DNA of 38,396 nt, from NCBI GenBank assembly GCA_964249735.1, contig CAXUDP010000028.1:1-38396 (forward strand), written 5' to 3'. The position numbers and the translations under genes are program-made. This DNA is from Lichenicola sp964249735 (GTDB taxonomy: Bacteria; Pseudomonadota; Alphaproteobacteria; Acetobacterales; Acetobacteraceae). Shown here one piece after another: positions 1-9,232 of the stretch. Numbering within the stretch: position 1 is the stretch's first letter; each line of letters begins with the position of its first letter. The notes under the pieces were generated by a model, which saw only the letters and a list, made by a program, of their open reading frames with translations, was not told the DNA's origin and did not search any database.

Positions 1-625
1 CCCGCTTGATGTGGCTGTCGATGGTGCGGTCGTCGACGTAGATGTTCTCGCCGTAGGCGGCGTCGATCAGCTGGTCGCGCGACTTCACCAGCCCAGGCCG
101 GGCGCCCAGCGCCTTGACCAGCAGGAACTCGGTCACGGTGAGCTGGATGTCGGTGCTGCGCCACAGGCACTGGTGCCGGGTCTCGTCCAGCGACAACTCG
201 CCGCGCACCATCACGCCCTGGGGTGCGGCACCCGCCGCTTCCGCCCGAAGCACCTCGCCGCGACGCAGCAGGGCGCGTATCCGCTCCAGCAGCAGGCGCT
301 GCGAGAACGGCTTGGTGATGTAGTCGTCCGCTCCCAGCCTGAGCCCCATCAGCTGGTCCACCTCCTCGTCCTTGGAGGTCAGGAAGATCACCGGCATCTG
401 CGAGCGGGCGCGCAGGCGCTGCAGCAGCTCGATCCCGTCCATGCGCGGCATCTTGATGTCCAGCACCGCGAGGTCGACCGGTCGCGCCGACAGGCTGGCC
501 AGCGCACTCTCGCCATCGGTGTAGCTGCGCACCGCGAAGCCCTCCGCTTCCAGCGTCATCGACACCGAGGTGAGGATGTTGCGGTCGTCGTCGACGAGCG
601 CGATCGTGTGCTTGGTCGGCTCCAT
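1..625 (-). CDS. chvI: ChvI-like two-component response regulator (3' end beyond window)
   Basis: OmpR/PhoB-type response regulator read leftward from the ATG at 625; its C-terminal end lies outside the window. The receiver domain covers about residues 6-120: acidic cluster D12-D14, phosphoacceptor D56 in LDIKMPRMDG, T83 of FLTSKDEE and K105 of ITKPF. A winged-helix DNA-binding domain follows (LTVTEFLLVKAL, then DDRTIDSHIKR at the edge). The IALVDDDRNILTSVS start and the FLTSKDEE segment are typical of ChvI, the alphaproteobacterial partner of sensor ChvG in cell-envelope and acid responses; that role is family knowledge. A chvG gene would be expected just beyond the left edge. It is transcribed divergently from grpE across about 130 bases. 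The subfamily call rests on sequence resemblance only. Confidence 0.85.
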   Translation of the reverse strand, partial: MEPTKHTIALVDDDRNILTSVSMTLEAEGFAVRSYTDGESALASLSARPVDLAVLDIKMPRMDGIELLQRLRARSQMPVIFLTSKDEEVDQLMGLRLGADDYITKPFSQRLLLERIRALLRRGEVLRAEAAGAAPQGVMVRGELSLDETRHQCLWRSTDIQLTVTEFLLVKALGARPGLVKSRDQLIDAAYGENIYVDDRTIDSHIKR

Positions 626-720
626 CGCCGGGCTCCTGGTTGCCGCGCGCCTGATTGCGGCGCGATTGTGGCGCGAAACGACCGCCGGAGCCAATCGGCG
701 CCCCGCCGGCGCCGCGACGC

Positions 721-749
721 CTTGTCCATGCCGGAGCGGTGCCCTACTT
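721..749 (+). promoter_or_regulatory. Candidate sigma32 heat-shock promoter of grpE
   Basis: CTTGTCC at 721-727 is followed after 14 bases by CCCTACTT at 742-749. This resembles the sigma32 pattern (CTTGAA-like -35, C-rich -10 of the CCTATNT kind). No CIRCE inverted repeat is visible before grpE or dnaK, so sigma32 control is more likely than HrcA control. Transcription would begin near 755-758, almost on the proposed grpE start codon, which bears on the start choice. Confidence 0.35.
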
Positions 750-756
750 CACCGCC

Positions 757-1464
757 ATGGACGACACCCAGCCCCATGCCGGCGAGACGATGACCAGTTC
801 CAGCGACAGCTTCCGAGACGCGCCGCCGGCCACCCGGCCGGTGCCACGCTTCGACCAGGTACCGCAGCCCGGTCCCCCGCCCGCCCCGGCCCCCGCTTCA
901 GTTGCCGACGAGCCGGGCGACGGCCCGGACGCGCTGATGCAGGCGGCGAGCGAGCGGATCGGCACGCTGGAGGCCGAGCTGGAGGCGATGCGCGAGAAGT
1001 GGATGCGCGCGGAGGCCGAGACCCAGAACGTGCGCAACCGCGCCCGACGCGACGTCGACGACGCGCGCCAGTACGCGGTGCAGAAGTTCGCCAAGGACGT
1101 GGTCGAGGCGGCGGAGAACCTGCGCCGTGGCCTGTCCAGCCTGCCGCCTGCGGACGCCAACGACAGCCCGGTGGTGACCCGGCTGCGCGAAGGCTTCGAG
1201 GGAGTCGAGCGTTCGTTCCTCGGCATCCTGGAGCGCAACGGCATCACCGGCGCCGACCCTACCGGTGCGGCATTCGACGCCAACCTGCACCAGGCGATGG
1301 CGGAGCAGCCCACCGCGGATCATCCGCCCGGCACCGTGATCCAGGCCTGGACCTCGGCCTGGACCCTGAACGGCCGCCTGCTGAAGCCGGCCATGGTGGT
1401 GGTGGCCAAGGCGCCTGACGTGGCGCCGGCGGTGGACCCGGTCGGCCTCGACCGCACGGTCTGA
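757..1464 (+). CDS. grpE: GrpE nucleotide exchange factor
   Basis: Co-chaperone that releases ADP from DnaK in the cytoplasmic Hsp70 cycle. From ATG 757 it is 235 residues. The first 50 or so are proline-rich and disordered; a long helix follows (ERIGTLEAELEAMREKWMRAEAE, then QNVRNRARRDVDDARQYAV), and the C-terminal beta domain carries the family pattern FDANLHQAM and PGTVIQ...GRLLKPAMVVVAK. Neither ATG 757 nor the alternative ATG 790 has a good ribosome-binding site. If the sigma32-like promoter at 721-749 is real, transcripts would start at about 755-758, so translation would be leaderless from 757 or begin at 790. dnaK follows after 211 bases in the same direction. hrcA, which often precedes grpE, is replaced here by a divergent chvI. 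Confidence 0.93.
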   Translation: MDDTQPHAGETMTSSSDSFRDAPPATRPVPRFDQVPQPGPPPAPAPASVADEPGDGPDALMQAASERIGTLEAELEAMREKWMRAEAETQNVRNRARRDVDDARQYAVQKFAKDVVEAAENLRRGLSSLPPADANDSPVVTRLREGFEGVERSFLGILERNGITGADPTGAAFDANLHQAMAEQPTADHPPGTVIQAWTSAWTLNGRLLKPAMVVVAKAPDVAPAVDPVGLDRTV

Positions 1465-1502
1465 TCGCCGCCGCCTCGGTCCGCCCTGCGGCCGGGGCGG
1501 GG

Positions 1503-1528
1503 CTTGTCGTGGCGGTCGGGCCTGAATA
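1503..1528 (+). promoter_or_regulatory. Possible heat-shock promoter of dnaK
   Basis: CTTGTCG at 1503-1509 and CCTGAATA at 1521-1528 form a weak sigma32-like pair, with the same CTTGTC core as the grpE candidate. The spacing (11 bases) is short for the class, so the match is tentative. It would give a leader of about 140 bases before dnaK. Confidence 0.22.
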
Positions 1529-1544
1529 CATCGGTGCCAGGCCG

Positions 1545-1562
1545 CCCGTCCCCGTGGACGGG
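1545..1562 (+). other. Hairpin in the dnaK leader
   Basis: CCCGTCC (1545-1551) and GGACGGG (1556-1562) form a perfect 7-bp stem with a CCGT loop, about 113 bases before the dnaK start. There is no U-tract, so it is more likely a leader structure or the end of the grpE transcript than an intrinsic terminator. Confidence 0.4.
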
Positions 1563-1675
1563 GCGTGGATGAGCGGGGTGTCGGGCAGGCCCCCGCTCCC
1601 CGGAACGGTTCGGATTTCCAAAGGGCAGCACCCGGTGCTTCGGGCCGCGCGCTGCCGCTGACCAGGAGAAACAGG

Positions 1676-3631
<1,956 letters not shown>

Positions 3632-3642
3632 CCGGACCGGAT

Positions 3643-3662
3643 CCGGGCGCTCCGGCGCCCGG
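3643..3662 (+). terminator. Hairpin 1 after dnaK
   Basis: CCGGGCGC (3643-3650) and GCGCCCGG (3655-3662) form a perfect 8-bp stem with a TCCG loop, 12 bases after the dnaK stop. No U-tract follows, so it may act as a partial terminator or as a 3'-end stabiliser that keeps dnaK mRNA above dnaJ mRNA. Confidence 0.45.
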
Positions 3663-3684
3663 AAGCCGGCGACATGTGTAAGGG

Positions 3685-3712
3685 CGCCCGCGCTTCATCC
3701 TGAAGGCGGGCG
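3685..3712 (+). terminator. Hairpin 2 between dnaK and dnaJ
   Basis: CGCCCGC (3685-3691) pairs with GCGGGCG (3706-3712). After a one-base G bulge, CTTCA (3693-3697) pairs with TGAAG (3701-3705) around a TCC loop. This 12-bp bulged stem is the second strong hairpin between dnaK and dnaJ. It also lacks a clear U-tract. Confidence 0.45.
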
Positions 3713-3794
3713 TCGTCATGGACGGCGTTGATGCACGACATGACGGCCGCGCGTGCCCGATACGGGATGCGACCGGGCCGCCGATGAGGAACCT

Positions 3795-4934
3795 ATGGCC
3801 AAGCAGGACTACTATGCGACCCTCGAGGTCGCCCGGGACGCCTCCGCGGACGACCTGAAGAAGGCGTACCGCAAGCTGGCCATGAAGTATCACCCGGACC
3901 GCAATCCGGGCGACAAGGGCGCGGAGTCCCGGTTCAAGGAGCTCAACGAGGCCTATGACGTCCTGAAGGACGAGCAGAAGCGCGGGGCCTACGATCGCTA
4001 CGGCCACGCCGCGTTCGAGAACGGCGGCCCTGGTGCCGGCGGGTTTGGCGCCGGCGGCTTCGAGGGCGGCCTCGGCGACATCTTCGACCAGGTGTTCGGC
4101 GACATGATGGGCGGCGGGCGTCGCGGCGGCGGTCGTGGCCGCACCGGCGCCGACATACGCGCCCAGGTCGAGATAGGCCTGACCGACGCGTTCGGCGGCA
4201 TCAAGGTACCGCTCCGGGTGCCGAGCCGTGTGACCTGCGAGACCTGCTCCGGCACCGGCTCGGAGGACAAGAGCCGCGGCGCCGAGACCTGCCCGACCTG
4301 CCACGGCGCCGGCAAGGTGCGGGCGCAGCAGGGCTTCTTCCTGGTCGAGCGCGGCTGCCCCACCTGCGGCGGCGCCGGCAAGGTGGTGCGCAACCCGTGC
4401 AAGACGTGCCGCGGTGCCGGCACCGTGGAGAAGGAGCGCTCGCTTTCGGTCGACATCCCGGCCGGCATCGAGGACGGCACCCGCCTGCGCGTGCAGGGCG
4501 AGGGCGAGGCGGGGCCGCAGGGCGTGCCCAACGGCGACCTCTACCTCCACGTCGGCGTGAAGCCGCACGAGATCTTCCAGCGCGACGGCTCCACTATCCT
4601 GGTCCGCGTGCCGCTCGACATGGCCACCGCCGCACTTGGCGGCCATGTCGAGGTGCCGGTGGTGGACGGCTCGCGCACCCGACTGACGGTGCCGGCCGGC
4701 TCCCAGACCGGCGACCAGCACCGCCTGCGCAACAAGGGCTTCTCCGTGCTGCGCTCCGCCGCACGCGGCGACATGTACGTGGTGTTCGCGGTGGAAACCC
4801 CGCGCCACCTGACCAAGCGGCAGCGCGAGCTGCTCGAGGAGTTCCAGGCCGAGGCGGGCGAGAACGAGAAGAGCAACCCCGACACCGAAGGGTTCTTCGG
4901 CCGGGTGCGCGACTTCTTCGAGGGCCGTGGCTGA
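3795..4934 (+). CDS. dnaJ: Chaperone DnaJ (Hsp40)
   Basis: J-domain co-chaperone that stimulates the DnaK ATPase and delivers substrates. The 379-residue protein starts at ATG 3795 behind GAGGA (3786-3790). J domain at about residues 3-70 with HPD at 33-35; a Gly/Phe-rich region at about 76-125; then four zinc-binding CxxCxGxG repeats (CETCSGTG, CPTCHGAG, CPTCGGAG, CKTCRGAG); then the C-terminal substrate-binding beta domains with the ...TPRHLTKRQRELLEEF ending. All elements of a type I DnaJ are present. It lies 163 bases after dnaK, past two hairpins, so it may be cotranscribed at reduced level. Confidence 0.97.
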   Translation: MAKQDYYATLEVARDASADDLKKAYRKLAMKYHPDRNPGDKGAESRFKELNEAYDVLKDEQKRGAYDRYGHAAFENGGPGAGGFGAGGFEGGLGDIFDQVFGDMMGGGRRGGGRGRTGADIRAQVEIGLTDAFGGIKVPLRVPSRVTCETCSGTGSEDKSRGAETCPTCHGAGKVRAQQGFFLVERGCPTCGGAGKVVRNPCKTCRGAGTVEKERSLSVDIPAGIEDGTRLRVQGEGEAGPQGVPNGDLYLHVGVKPHEIFQRDGSTILVRVPLDMATAALGGHVEVPVVDGSRTRLTVPAGSQTGDQHRLRNKGFSVLRSAARGDMYVVFAVETPRHLTKRQRELLEEFQAEAGENEKSNPDTEGFFGRVRDFFEGRG

Positions 4935-4983
4935 GGATCTGGTAGCAACTGCGTGAGCCTGGCCGCGGCCGGGCTGATCTTGT

Positions 4984-5013
4984 TGAAACCCGCCCGTTCC
5001 GGAGTCTAGCTTT
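4984..5013 (+). promoter_or_regulatory. Candidate sigma70-type promoter of dapB
   Basis: TTGAAA (4984-4989) and TAGCTT (5008-5013) are separated by 18 bases in the spacer between dnaJ and dapB. The -35 box is good and the -10 box weak. A run of eight C (5033-5040) follows, between this site and dapB. Confidence 0.35.
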
Positions 5014-5098
5014 TGTTGTCCTTGGTAACGTCCCCCCCCCACCCGTGCCATGGGCGAACGTCGGCGGCGCGATCCTTGTGGTCGCGCCGTCTTTTCTC

Positions 5099-5866
5099 GT
5101 GCGCATAGGCATCGCCGGCATCGCTGGCCGGGTCGGCCGTCTTCTGGTCGAGGAGGTGACCCGTGCGGGAGCGGAACTGGTCGGCGGCGTCGCCCGTCAC
5201 GGGATCGACGCGGCAGCGATCGCGGTTCCGGTGTTCGAGCGGATCGACGACCTCGCCCGTCTCGCCGAGACGGTGATCGACTTCACCCATGCCGATGCGG
5301 CATCCGCCCACGCCAGCGTCCTGGCGGATAACGGAACCGCCTGGGTGCTCGGCACCACCGGCCTGTCCGACGCGGCGCAGGCGGCGGTGCGGCTTGCATC
5401 GTCGCGGGTCGCGGTGGTGCAGGCGGCCAACTTCTCGCCCGGCGTCGCCCTGGTCGCCCGCCTCGCCGGGATCATGGCGGCCACCCTGGACGGCGACGAG
5501 TACGACGCCGAGATCCTGGAGATGCACCACCGGCACAAGGCCGACGCGCCGTCCGGCACCGCCCTGGCGCTGGGCCGGGCGGTGGCGCGGGCACGTGGGG
5601 CCGAGCTGGCGGCGTTGCGCGACGGCGGCCGCGACGGCTCCACCGGCCCGCGGCGCCCGGGGGCGATCGGCTTTGCCGCCCTGCGCGGCGGGGAGGTGGT
5701 GGGCGAGCACACCCTGTCCTTCACCGCCGGCTCGGAGCAGATCGCGCTGACCCACCGCGCCTTCGACCGTCGCGTGTTCGCCGCCGGCGCGGTGCGCGCG
5801 GCGCTGTGGACCGCTGGCCGCCCGCCCGGGCTGTACGGCATGGAGGACGTGCTGGGCCTGTCCTGA
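5099..5866 (+). CDS. dapB: 4-hydroxy-tetrahydrodipicolinate reductase
   Basis: Second dedicated step of diaminopimelate and lysine synthesis: NAD(P)H reduction of the product of DapA. The N-terminal nucleotide-binding motif GIAGIAGRVGRLL comes first, then VIDFTHADA and VLGTTGLSD, and the catalytic/substrate-binding segment MHHRHKADAPSGTALALG. The C-terminal end is GVWA-like (FAAGAVRAALW...GLYGMEDVLGL). GTG 5099 gives 255 residues and places the Rossmann motif directly at the N terminus, as is usual; an in-frame ATG at 5045 would add 18 residues of non-family sequence. Neither start has a strong ribosome-binding site. It is followed in the same direction by metK after 118 bases. Confidence 0.93.
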   Translation: MRIGIAGIAGRVGRLLVEEVTRAGAELVGGVARHGIDAAAIAVPVFERIDDLARLAETVIDFTHADAASAHASVLADNGTAWVLGTTGLSDAAQAAVRLASSRVAVVQAANFSPGVALVARLAGIMAATLDGDEYDAEILEMHHRHKADAPSGTALALGRAVARARGAELAALRDGGRDGSTGPRRPGAIGFAALRGGEVVGEHTLSFTAGSEQIALTHRAFDRRVFAAGAVRAALWTAGRPPGLYGMEDVLGLS

Positions 5867-5950
5867 CGCGGTTCGGTCCCGTTCTTGACCCTGTCGGCGG
5901 TTTCCGCCACACCCCCCGACGACGGTGGCCGCTTGTCCGAGGCAGCCCCG

Positions 5951-5975
5951 CGTTGAGGCGCGTCTGGCGCCAACG
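5951..5975 (+). promoter_or_regulatory. Hairpin abutting the metK ribosome-binding site
   Basis: GGCGC (5957-5961) pairs with GCGCC (5967-5971) around GTCTG, and CGTT (5951-5954) pairs with AACG (5972-5975), leaving a two-base GA bulge. The helix ends at the first base of the GAGGAG site (5975-5980). It could tune metK translation. It does not match the SAM-II or SAM/SAH riboswitch patterns I know. Confidence 0.35.
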
Positions 5976-5984
5976 AGGAGCACC

Positions 5985-7172
5985 ATGCGCAACAAGGGCG
6001 AGTTCCTGTTCACGTCGGAATCCGTGTCCGAGGGCCATCCGGACAAGGTCGCTGACCGCATCAGCGATGCGGTGCTGGACAGCTTCCTGCAGGCCGACCC
6101 CGAGGCGCGCGTCGCCTGCGAGACGCTGGTCACCACCAACCGCATCGTGCTGGCGGGCGAGGTGCGGGGCCCCGCCTCGGTGACGAAGGAGCTGCTGATC
6201 GCCGCCGCGCGCGATGCGGTGCGCGACATCGGCTACGACCAGGGCGGCTTCTCCTGGCGCAACGCCGAGGTGCAGTACCACCTCCATGCGCAGTCCGCCG
6301 ACATCGCGGTCGGCGTCGACGGCACCGGCAACAAGGAGGAGGGCGCTGGCGACCAGGGCATCATGTTCGGCTTCGCCACCCGCGAGACCGCGACCCTGAT
6401 GCCGGCTCCGATCCACTATGCGCACGCCATCCTGCGCCGCATGAACGAGCTCAGGAAGGACGGCGATCCGCGCGGCCACGGCCTGCAGCCCGATGCCAAG
6501 AGCCAGGTGACGCTGCGCTACGTCGACGGCCGCCCGGTCGGCGCCACCAGCGTCGTGATCTCCACCCAGCACGACGAGGGCAAGAAGCAGGGCGAGATAC
6601 GCGACGCCCTGCGCGGCATCGTCGCCGAGGTGCTGCCCGAAGGCTGGGAGGTCCCGGAGGACGAGTTCTACGTCAACCCGACTGGCATCTTCGTGATCGG
6701 CGGCCCGGATGGCGATTGCGGCCTGACCGGACGCAAGATCATCGTCGACACCTATGGCGGGGCCGCCCCGCACGGCGGCGGCGCGTTCTCCGGCAAGGAC
6801 CCGACCAAGGTCGACCGCTCGGCCGCCTATGTGTGCCGTTACCTGGCCAAGAACATCGTCGCCGCCGGCCTCGCCGACCGCTGCACCCTGCAGATCTCCT
6901 ACGCCATCGGCGTGGCGCACCCGTTGTCGGTCTATGTCGACCTCGACGGCTCAGGCCACGACGTCGACGAGGACCGGCTCGGCCGGGTGCTGCGCGAGGT
7001 GGTGGACCTGACCCCGCGCGGCATCCGCCGCCACCTGCGCCTGAACCGCCCGATCTATGCCGCCACCTCCGCCTATGGCCATTTCGGCCGCACCCCGGAC
7101 CCGGCCCGCGACGATTTCACGTGGGAGAAGACCGACCTGATGGACACGCTGCGCCAGGCCTTCAACCGCTAG
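5985..7172 (+). CDS. metK: S-adenosylmethionine synthetase
   Basis: Makes S-adenosylmethionine from methionine and ATP, the methyl donor used among others by TrmB encoded next. The 395-residue protein starts at ATG 5985, four bases after GAGGAG. The N-terminal signature FTSESVSEGHPDKVADRISD, the ATP-binding GAGDQGIMFGFA and the phosphate-binding GGGAFSGKDPTKVDRS are intact, and the C-terminal end has ATSAYGHFGR. Length and all three structural repeats are normal for the family. It is flanked by dapB and trmB in the same direction. No classical SAM riboswitch is seen in the 118-base leader. Confidence 0.98.
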   Translation: MRNKGEFLFTSESVSEGHPDKVADRISDAVLDSFLQADPEARVACETLVTTNRIVLAGEVRGPASVTKELLIAAARDAVRDIGYDQGGFSWRNAEVQYHLHAQSADIAVGVDGTGNKEEGAGDQGIMFGFATRETATLMPAPIHYAHAILRRMNELRKDGDPRGHGLQPDAKSQVTLRYVDGRPVGATSVVISTQHDEGKKQGEIRDALRGIVAEVLPEGWEVPEDEFYVNPTGIFVIGGPDGDCGLTGRKIIVDTYGGAAPHGGGAFSGKDPTKVDRSAAYVCRYLAKNIVAAGLADRCTLQISYAIGVAHPLSVYVDLDGSGHDVDEDRLGRVLREVVDLTPRGIRRHLRLNRPIYAATSAYGHFGRTPDPARDDFTWEKTDLMDTLRQAFNR

Positions 7173-7357
7173 AAACGATCGTTGGATGCTACCAGGCCGG
7201 CGATCCAGCGCGATTCTCGCGGCTTCCGGTGCTTACGGCCAGGTGGCCGCTGCGCTCCGGGTCGGCGACGACCACGCCGGGCGCGCCCCGTCGCCGCCGA
7301 CGCGACGAGGCGCTTTCGCTCGGCCTGGCGCATTTTCCGACCGTTTCTGAGACCGTT

Positions 7358-8056
7358 GTGGCGGTGAAGCCGCCGCCGGACCGGCTGTATGGCCGGCTGC
7401 GCAGCCATCCGCTGCGTCCGCGTCAGCAGCGCCTGCTTGACCTCACCCTGCCGCGTCTGCGCTTCGTGGCGTCCCGCAACCCGGGATCCGGCTTCGGCCT
7501 CGTGCCGGAGGCGCTGTGGCTGGAGGTGGGCTTCGGTGGCGGCGAGCACGCGCTGGCGCAGAACCGCGCGCACCCGAAGATCGGGCTGATCGCCTGCGAG
7601 GTGTTCGAGAACGGGTTGTGCTCGCTGCTGGGGCGGCTGGTGCCGGAGGGCGGAGAGGATACGGCGCCGCTGCCGCCCGGCCTGCGCCTGTGGGATGACG
7701 ACGCGCGCACGCTGCTGCGCGACCTGCCCGACGCCTGCCTGCACCGGCTGTTCCTCCTGTTCCCCGATCCCTGGCCCAAGACCCGGCACGCCAAGCGCCG
7801 CTTCGTGCATCCCGAAACCGTCCCGCTGCTGGCCCGGGTGCTCCGTCCCGGTGCCGAGTGGCGGGTCGCCAGCGACGATCCGACTTACCAGGCCTGGGTG
7901 GCGGAGGTGATGGCAGCCCCTGCCGCACGGGCGCTGTTCGAGGCGCCGGAACCGGCCCGCCTTCGTCCGGACGGCTGGCCGCCGACCCGCTACGAGGCCA
8001 AGGCCCTCGCCGCCGGCCGGCAGCCGCTCTACTGGTCGTTCGTCCGACGCGACTGA
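7358..8056 (+). CDS. trmB: tRNA (guanine-N7-)-methyltransferase
   Basis: Methylates N7 of G46 in the tRNA variable loop, using SAM. From GTG 7358 it is 232 residues; GTG 7364 is an equally possible start, and there is no in-frame ATG between metK and the conserved region. Visible motifs: YGRLRSHPLRPRQQRLLD at the N terminus, the SAM-binding WLEVGFGGGEHALAQ, the LFLLFPDPWPKTRHAKRRF signature, and SDDPTYQAW with the C-terminal PPTRYEAKAL. Only weak ribosome-binding sequence precedes the start. The reading frame runs open back into metK, but that upstream part is a shadow of metK and not part of this protein. Confidence 0.93.
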   Translation: MAVKPPPDRLYGRLRSHPLRPRQQRLLDLTLPRLRFVASRNPGSGFGLVPEALWLEVGFGGGEHALAQNRAHPKIGLIACEVFENGLCSLLGRLVPEGGEDTAPLPPGLRLWDDDARTLLRDLPDACLHRLFLLFPDPWPKTRHAKRRFVHPETVPLLARVLRPGAEWRVASDDPTYQAWVAEVMAAPAARALFEAPEPARLRPDGWPPTRYEAKALAAGRQPLYWSFVRRD

Positions 8057-8103
8057 ACCCGTTCCCCGATCCTGCGCTGTCCGCAGGACGGATGGAGACG
8101 GCG

Positions 8104-8436
8104 ATGCTCACACGGGTGGCGATCTACGAGGGCGCGATCGAGACCGGCGGCGAGGACGCGTTCTTCGTCGACGTGAGGGCCCGGCTGGAACCGATCTGGC
8201 GTTCCTTCCCCAACGTGCTGGATGTGCGGGTGCAGCGGGTGCTGCACGCCGATCCCGGCGCGATCCCGATCGTCATGGTGCTGGAGATGGATTTCGCCTC
8301 GCAGGAGGCGCTGGACCAGTCTCTGGCTTCGGACATCAAGACCCGGTCGCACGCCCTGACCCTCGAGGTGCTGAAGCCGTTCAGCGGCCGGTTCTTCCAC
8401 TTCGTCGCCGACAGCCACAGCGTCCCGGCAGCCTGA
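8104..8436 (+). CDS. Small EthD/Dabb-like alpha+beta-barrel protein, function unknown
   Basis: 110-residue soluble protein. The start ATG 8104 is supported by GGAGA five bases upstream; an in-frame ATG at 8092 overlaps that site and is less likely. The pattern is that of a dimeric alpha+beta barrel (ferredoxin-like) protein: an opening strand (TRVAIYEGAIE), an acidic helix with FFVDVRARLEPIW, then FPNVLDVRVQRVL, IPIVMVLEMDFAS, a helix with EALDQSLAS, and LKPFSGRFFHFVAD. This resembles EthD and stress-responsive Dabb domains, which bind small hydrophobic compounds or break down reactive intermediates. Its substrate cannot be inferred. It lies 47 bases after trmB and may share its transcript. 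Confidence 0.75.
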   Translation: MLTRVAIYEGAIETGGEDAFFVDVRARLEPIWRSFPNVLDVRVQRVLHADPGAIPIVMVLEMDFASQEALDQSLASDIKTRSHALTLEVLKPFSGRFFHFVADSHSVPAA

Positions 8437-8460
8437 GGCATCAGGGTTTTACCTGAGGCA
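8432..8460. terminator. Overlapping alternative hairpins between convergent genes
   Basis: CCTGAGGCA occurs twice (8432-8440 and 8452-8460), with TCAGG at 8441-8445 between. TCAGG can pair with CCTGA on either side, giving CCTGA-GGCA-TCAGG or TCAGG-GTTTTA-CCTGA. It contains the stop codon of the EthD-like gene and lies between two convergent units, so it is probably a weak shared terminator. Confidence 0.35.
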
Positions 8461-8468
8461 CGGGGGCT

Positions 8469-8717
8469 TCAGGCGAGGTGCGACGCTTCCGCCTGCTGCA
8501 CCGCGACCTCCTCGCTCACCTTCACCCACAGCGCCGCGGCCTCGAGGTCGTCGGCCGCGCGCAGCTCTGCGGCACGCTTCAGCGCCCAGGTGCGCGCATT
8601 CCGGCCGTGCTTGTTGATCATCAGCCGGGCCGCCTGGCGGTAGCTCATGCGCGGACGCTTTGCCGCCACGGTGCTGCCGGCCATTCCTGCCAGATCCATT
8701 CCATCCATGCTCGTCAT
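8469..8717 (-). CDS. Small basic-helical protein of unknown function (82 aa)
   Basis: Leftward, coupled to the gene before it: the ATG at 8717 overlaps the TGA of the 8717-9019 gene as TGATG, and a GTG one codon upstream overlaps it as GTGA. The first 20 residues are Met/Ala-rich (several ATG codons within 25 codons). The rest is a compact helical segment, MSYRQAARLMINKHGRNA, then LKRAAELRAADDLEAAALWVKVSEEV. Such short proteins, with a helix containing HGxxA and a second AxxLWxxV helix, are common in alphaproteobacteria as uncharacterised families. The coupling suggests it works with its upstream neighbour. I cannot give a function. Confidence 0.7.
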   Translation of the reverse strand: MTSMDGMDLAGMAGSTVAAKRPRMSYRQAARLMINKHGRNARTWALKRAAELRAADDLEAAALWVKVSEEVAVQQAEASHLA

Positions 8718-9019
8718 CACTCCGCGTCATCCGTCTCGATCAGGAACACCGCGAACTCGTCGCGGTCCTCGTCGGACACCTCGCCGTCCTGCATCGCCTC
8801 GGCGAAGCCGGCGTCGTAATGCGCCGCCTCGTCCGCGCTGGCCTCGCGCACCGTCAGCTTCGCCTCGCCGTCCCACACCGGCGCGCCGTTGCGCTCGAAC
8901 TCCTGCAGCGCCTCGGTGACGTTGCCGGTAGCCGCCTCCTCCTGCGCCAGCGCCATGGTGTCCTCGGGAAACACGAGAATCGGCTCGCCGCTGATCTCGA
9001 TCACAAACAGGGGCATCAC
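8717..9019 (-). CDS. Small acidic protein of unknown function (100 aa)
   Basis: 100 residues, or 99 from the second ATG, strongly acidic, starting MMPLFVIEISGEPILVFPED. An N-terminal beta-hairpin-like segment with a predicted helix (TMALAQEEAATGNV) is followed by EFERNGAPVWDGEAKLTVREA and an acidic tail (SDEDRDEFAVFLIETDDAE). No signal peptide or membrane segment. Leftward; the minus strand has AGGAAG (in CTCCAGGAAGGTCGAG) just before the start, a good ribosome-binding site. It is translationally coupled to the next gene (TGATG). The acidic/basic pairing of two small coupled proteins could reflect a complex, but no toxin, antitoxin or phage signature is recognised. Confidence 0.75.
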   Translation of the reverse strand: MMPLFVIEISGEPILVFPEDTMALAQEEAATGNVTEALQEFERNGAPVWDGEAKLTVREASADEAAHYDAGFAEAMQDGEVSDEDRDEFAVFLIETDDAE

Positions 9020-9232
9020 ACTCGACCTTCCTGGAGGCTCTGGCTGGAAATGGCGGGCTCGCCGGGGCGGGCAGGAAACCGGGCCGTGCGGCCTGGCCGG
9101 TCCGGCAGTGACTTAACAGCATCGGCATGGCGTAAAAAGCGGCGTGATTGCAAGCGTGCCATCTAATTGACGTGTCGAATGGCGCCGGCGGTCGCACGAT
9201 GCTGTCGGCATCGAAGCGAAACGGGGATTTTC

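Noticed and set aside
655..1675. CIRCE/HrcA operator at grpE or dnaK
   Set aside because: No TTAGCACTC-N9-GAGTGCTAA-like inverted repeat is visible in either upstream region.
5031..5040. Run of eight C as a phase-variation tract
   Set aside because: It lies upstream of dapB outside any convincing coding frame; a homopolymer of this length in a spacer is not strong evidence.
5867..5984. SAM-II or SAM/SAH riboswitch before metK
   Set aside because: The leader has a GGAGCA-like site and a CTGGC segment, but not the required stem and pseudoknot pairing; only a plain hairpin is supported.
6716..7357. Long N-terminal extension of trmB reaching into metK
   Set aside because: The frame is open by chance in GC-rich DNA; it is the shadow of metK and has no family sequence before about 7370.
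8469..9019. Toxin-antitoxin pair
   Set aside because: Coupled small genes, but neither resembles a known toxin or antitoxin, and the first lacks a DNA-binding domain.
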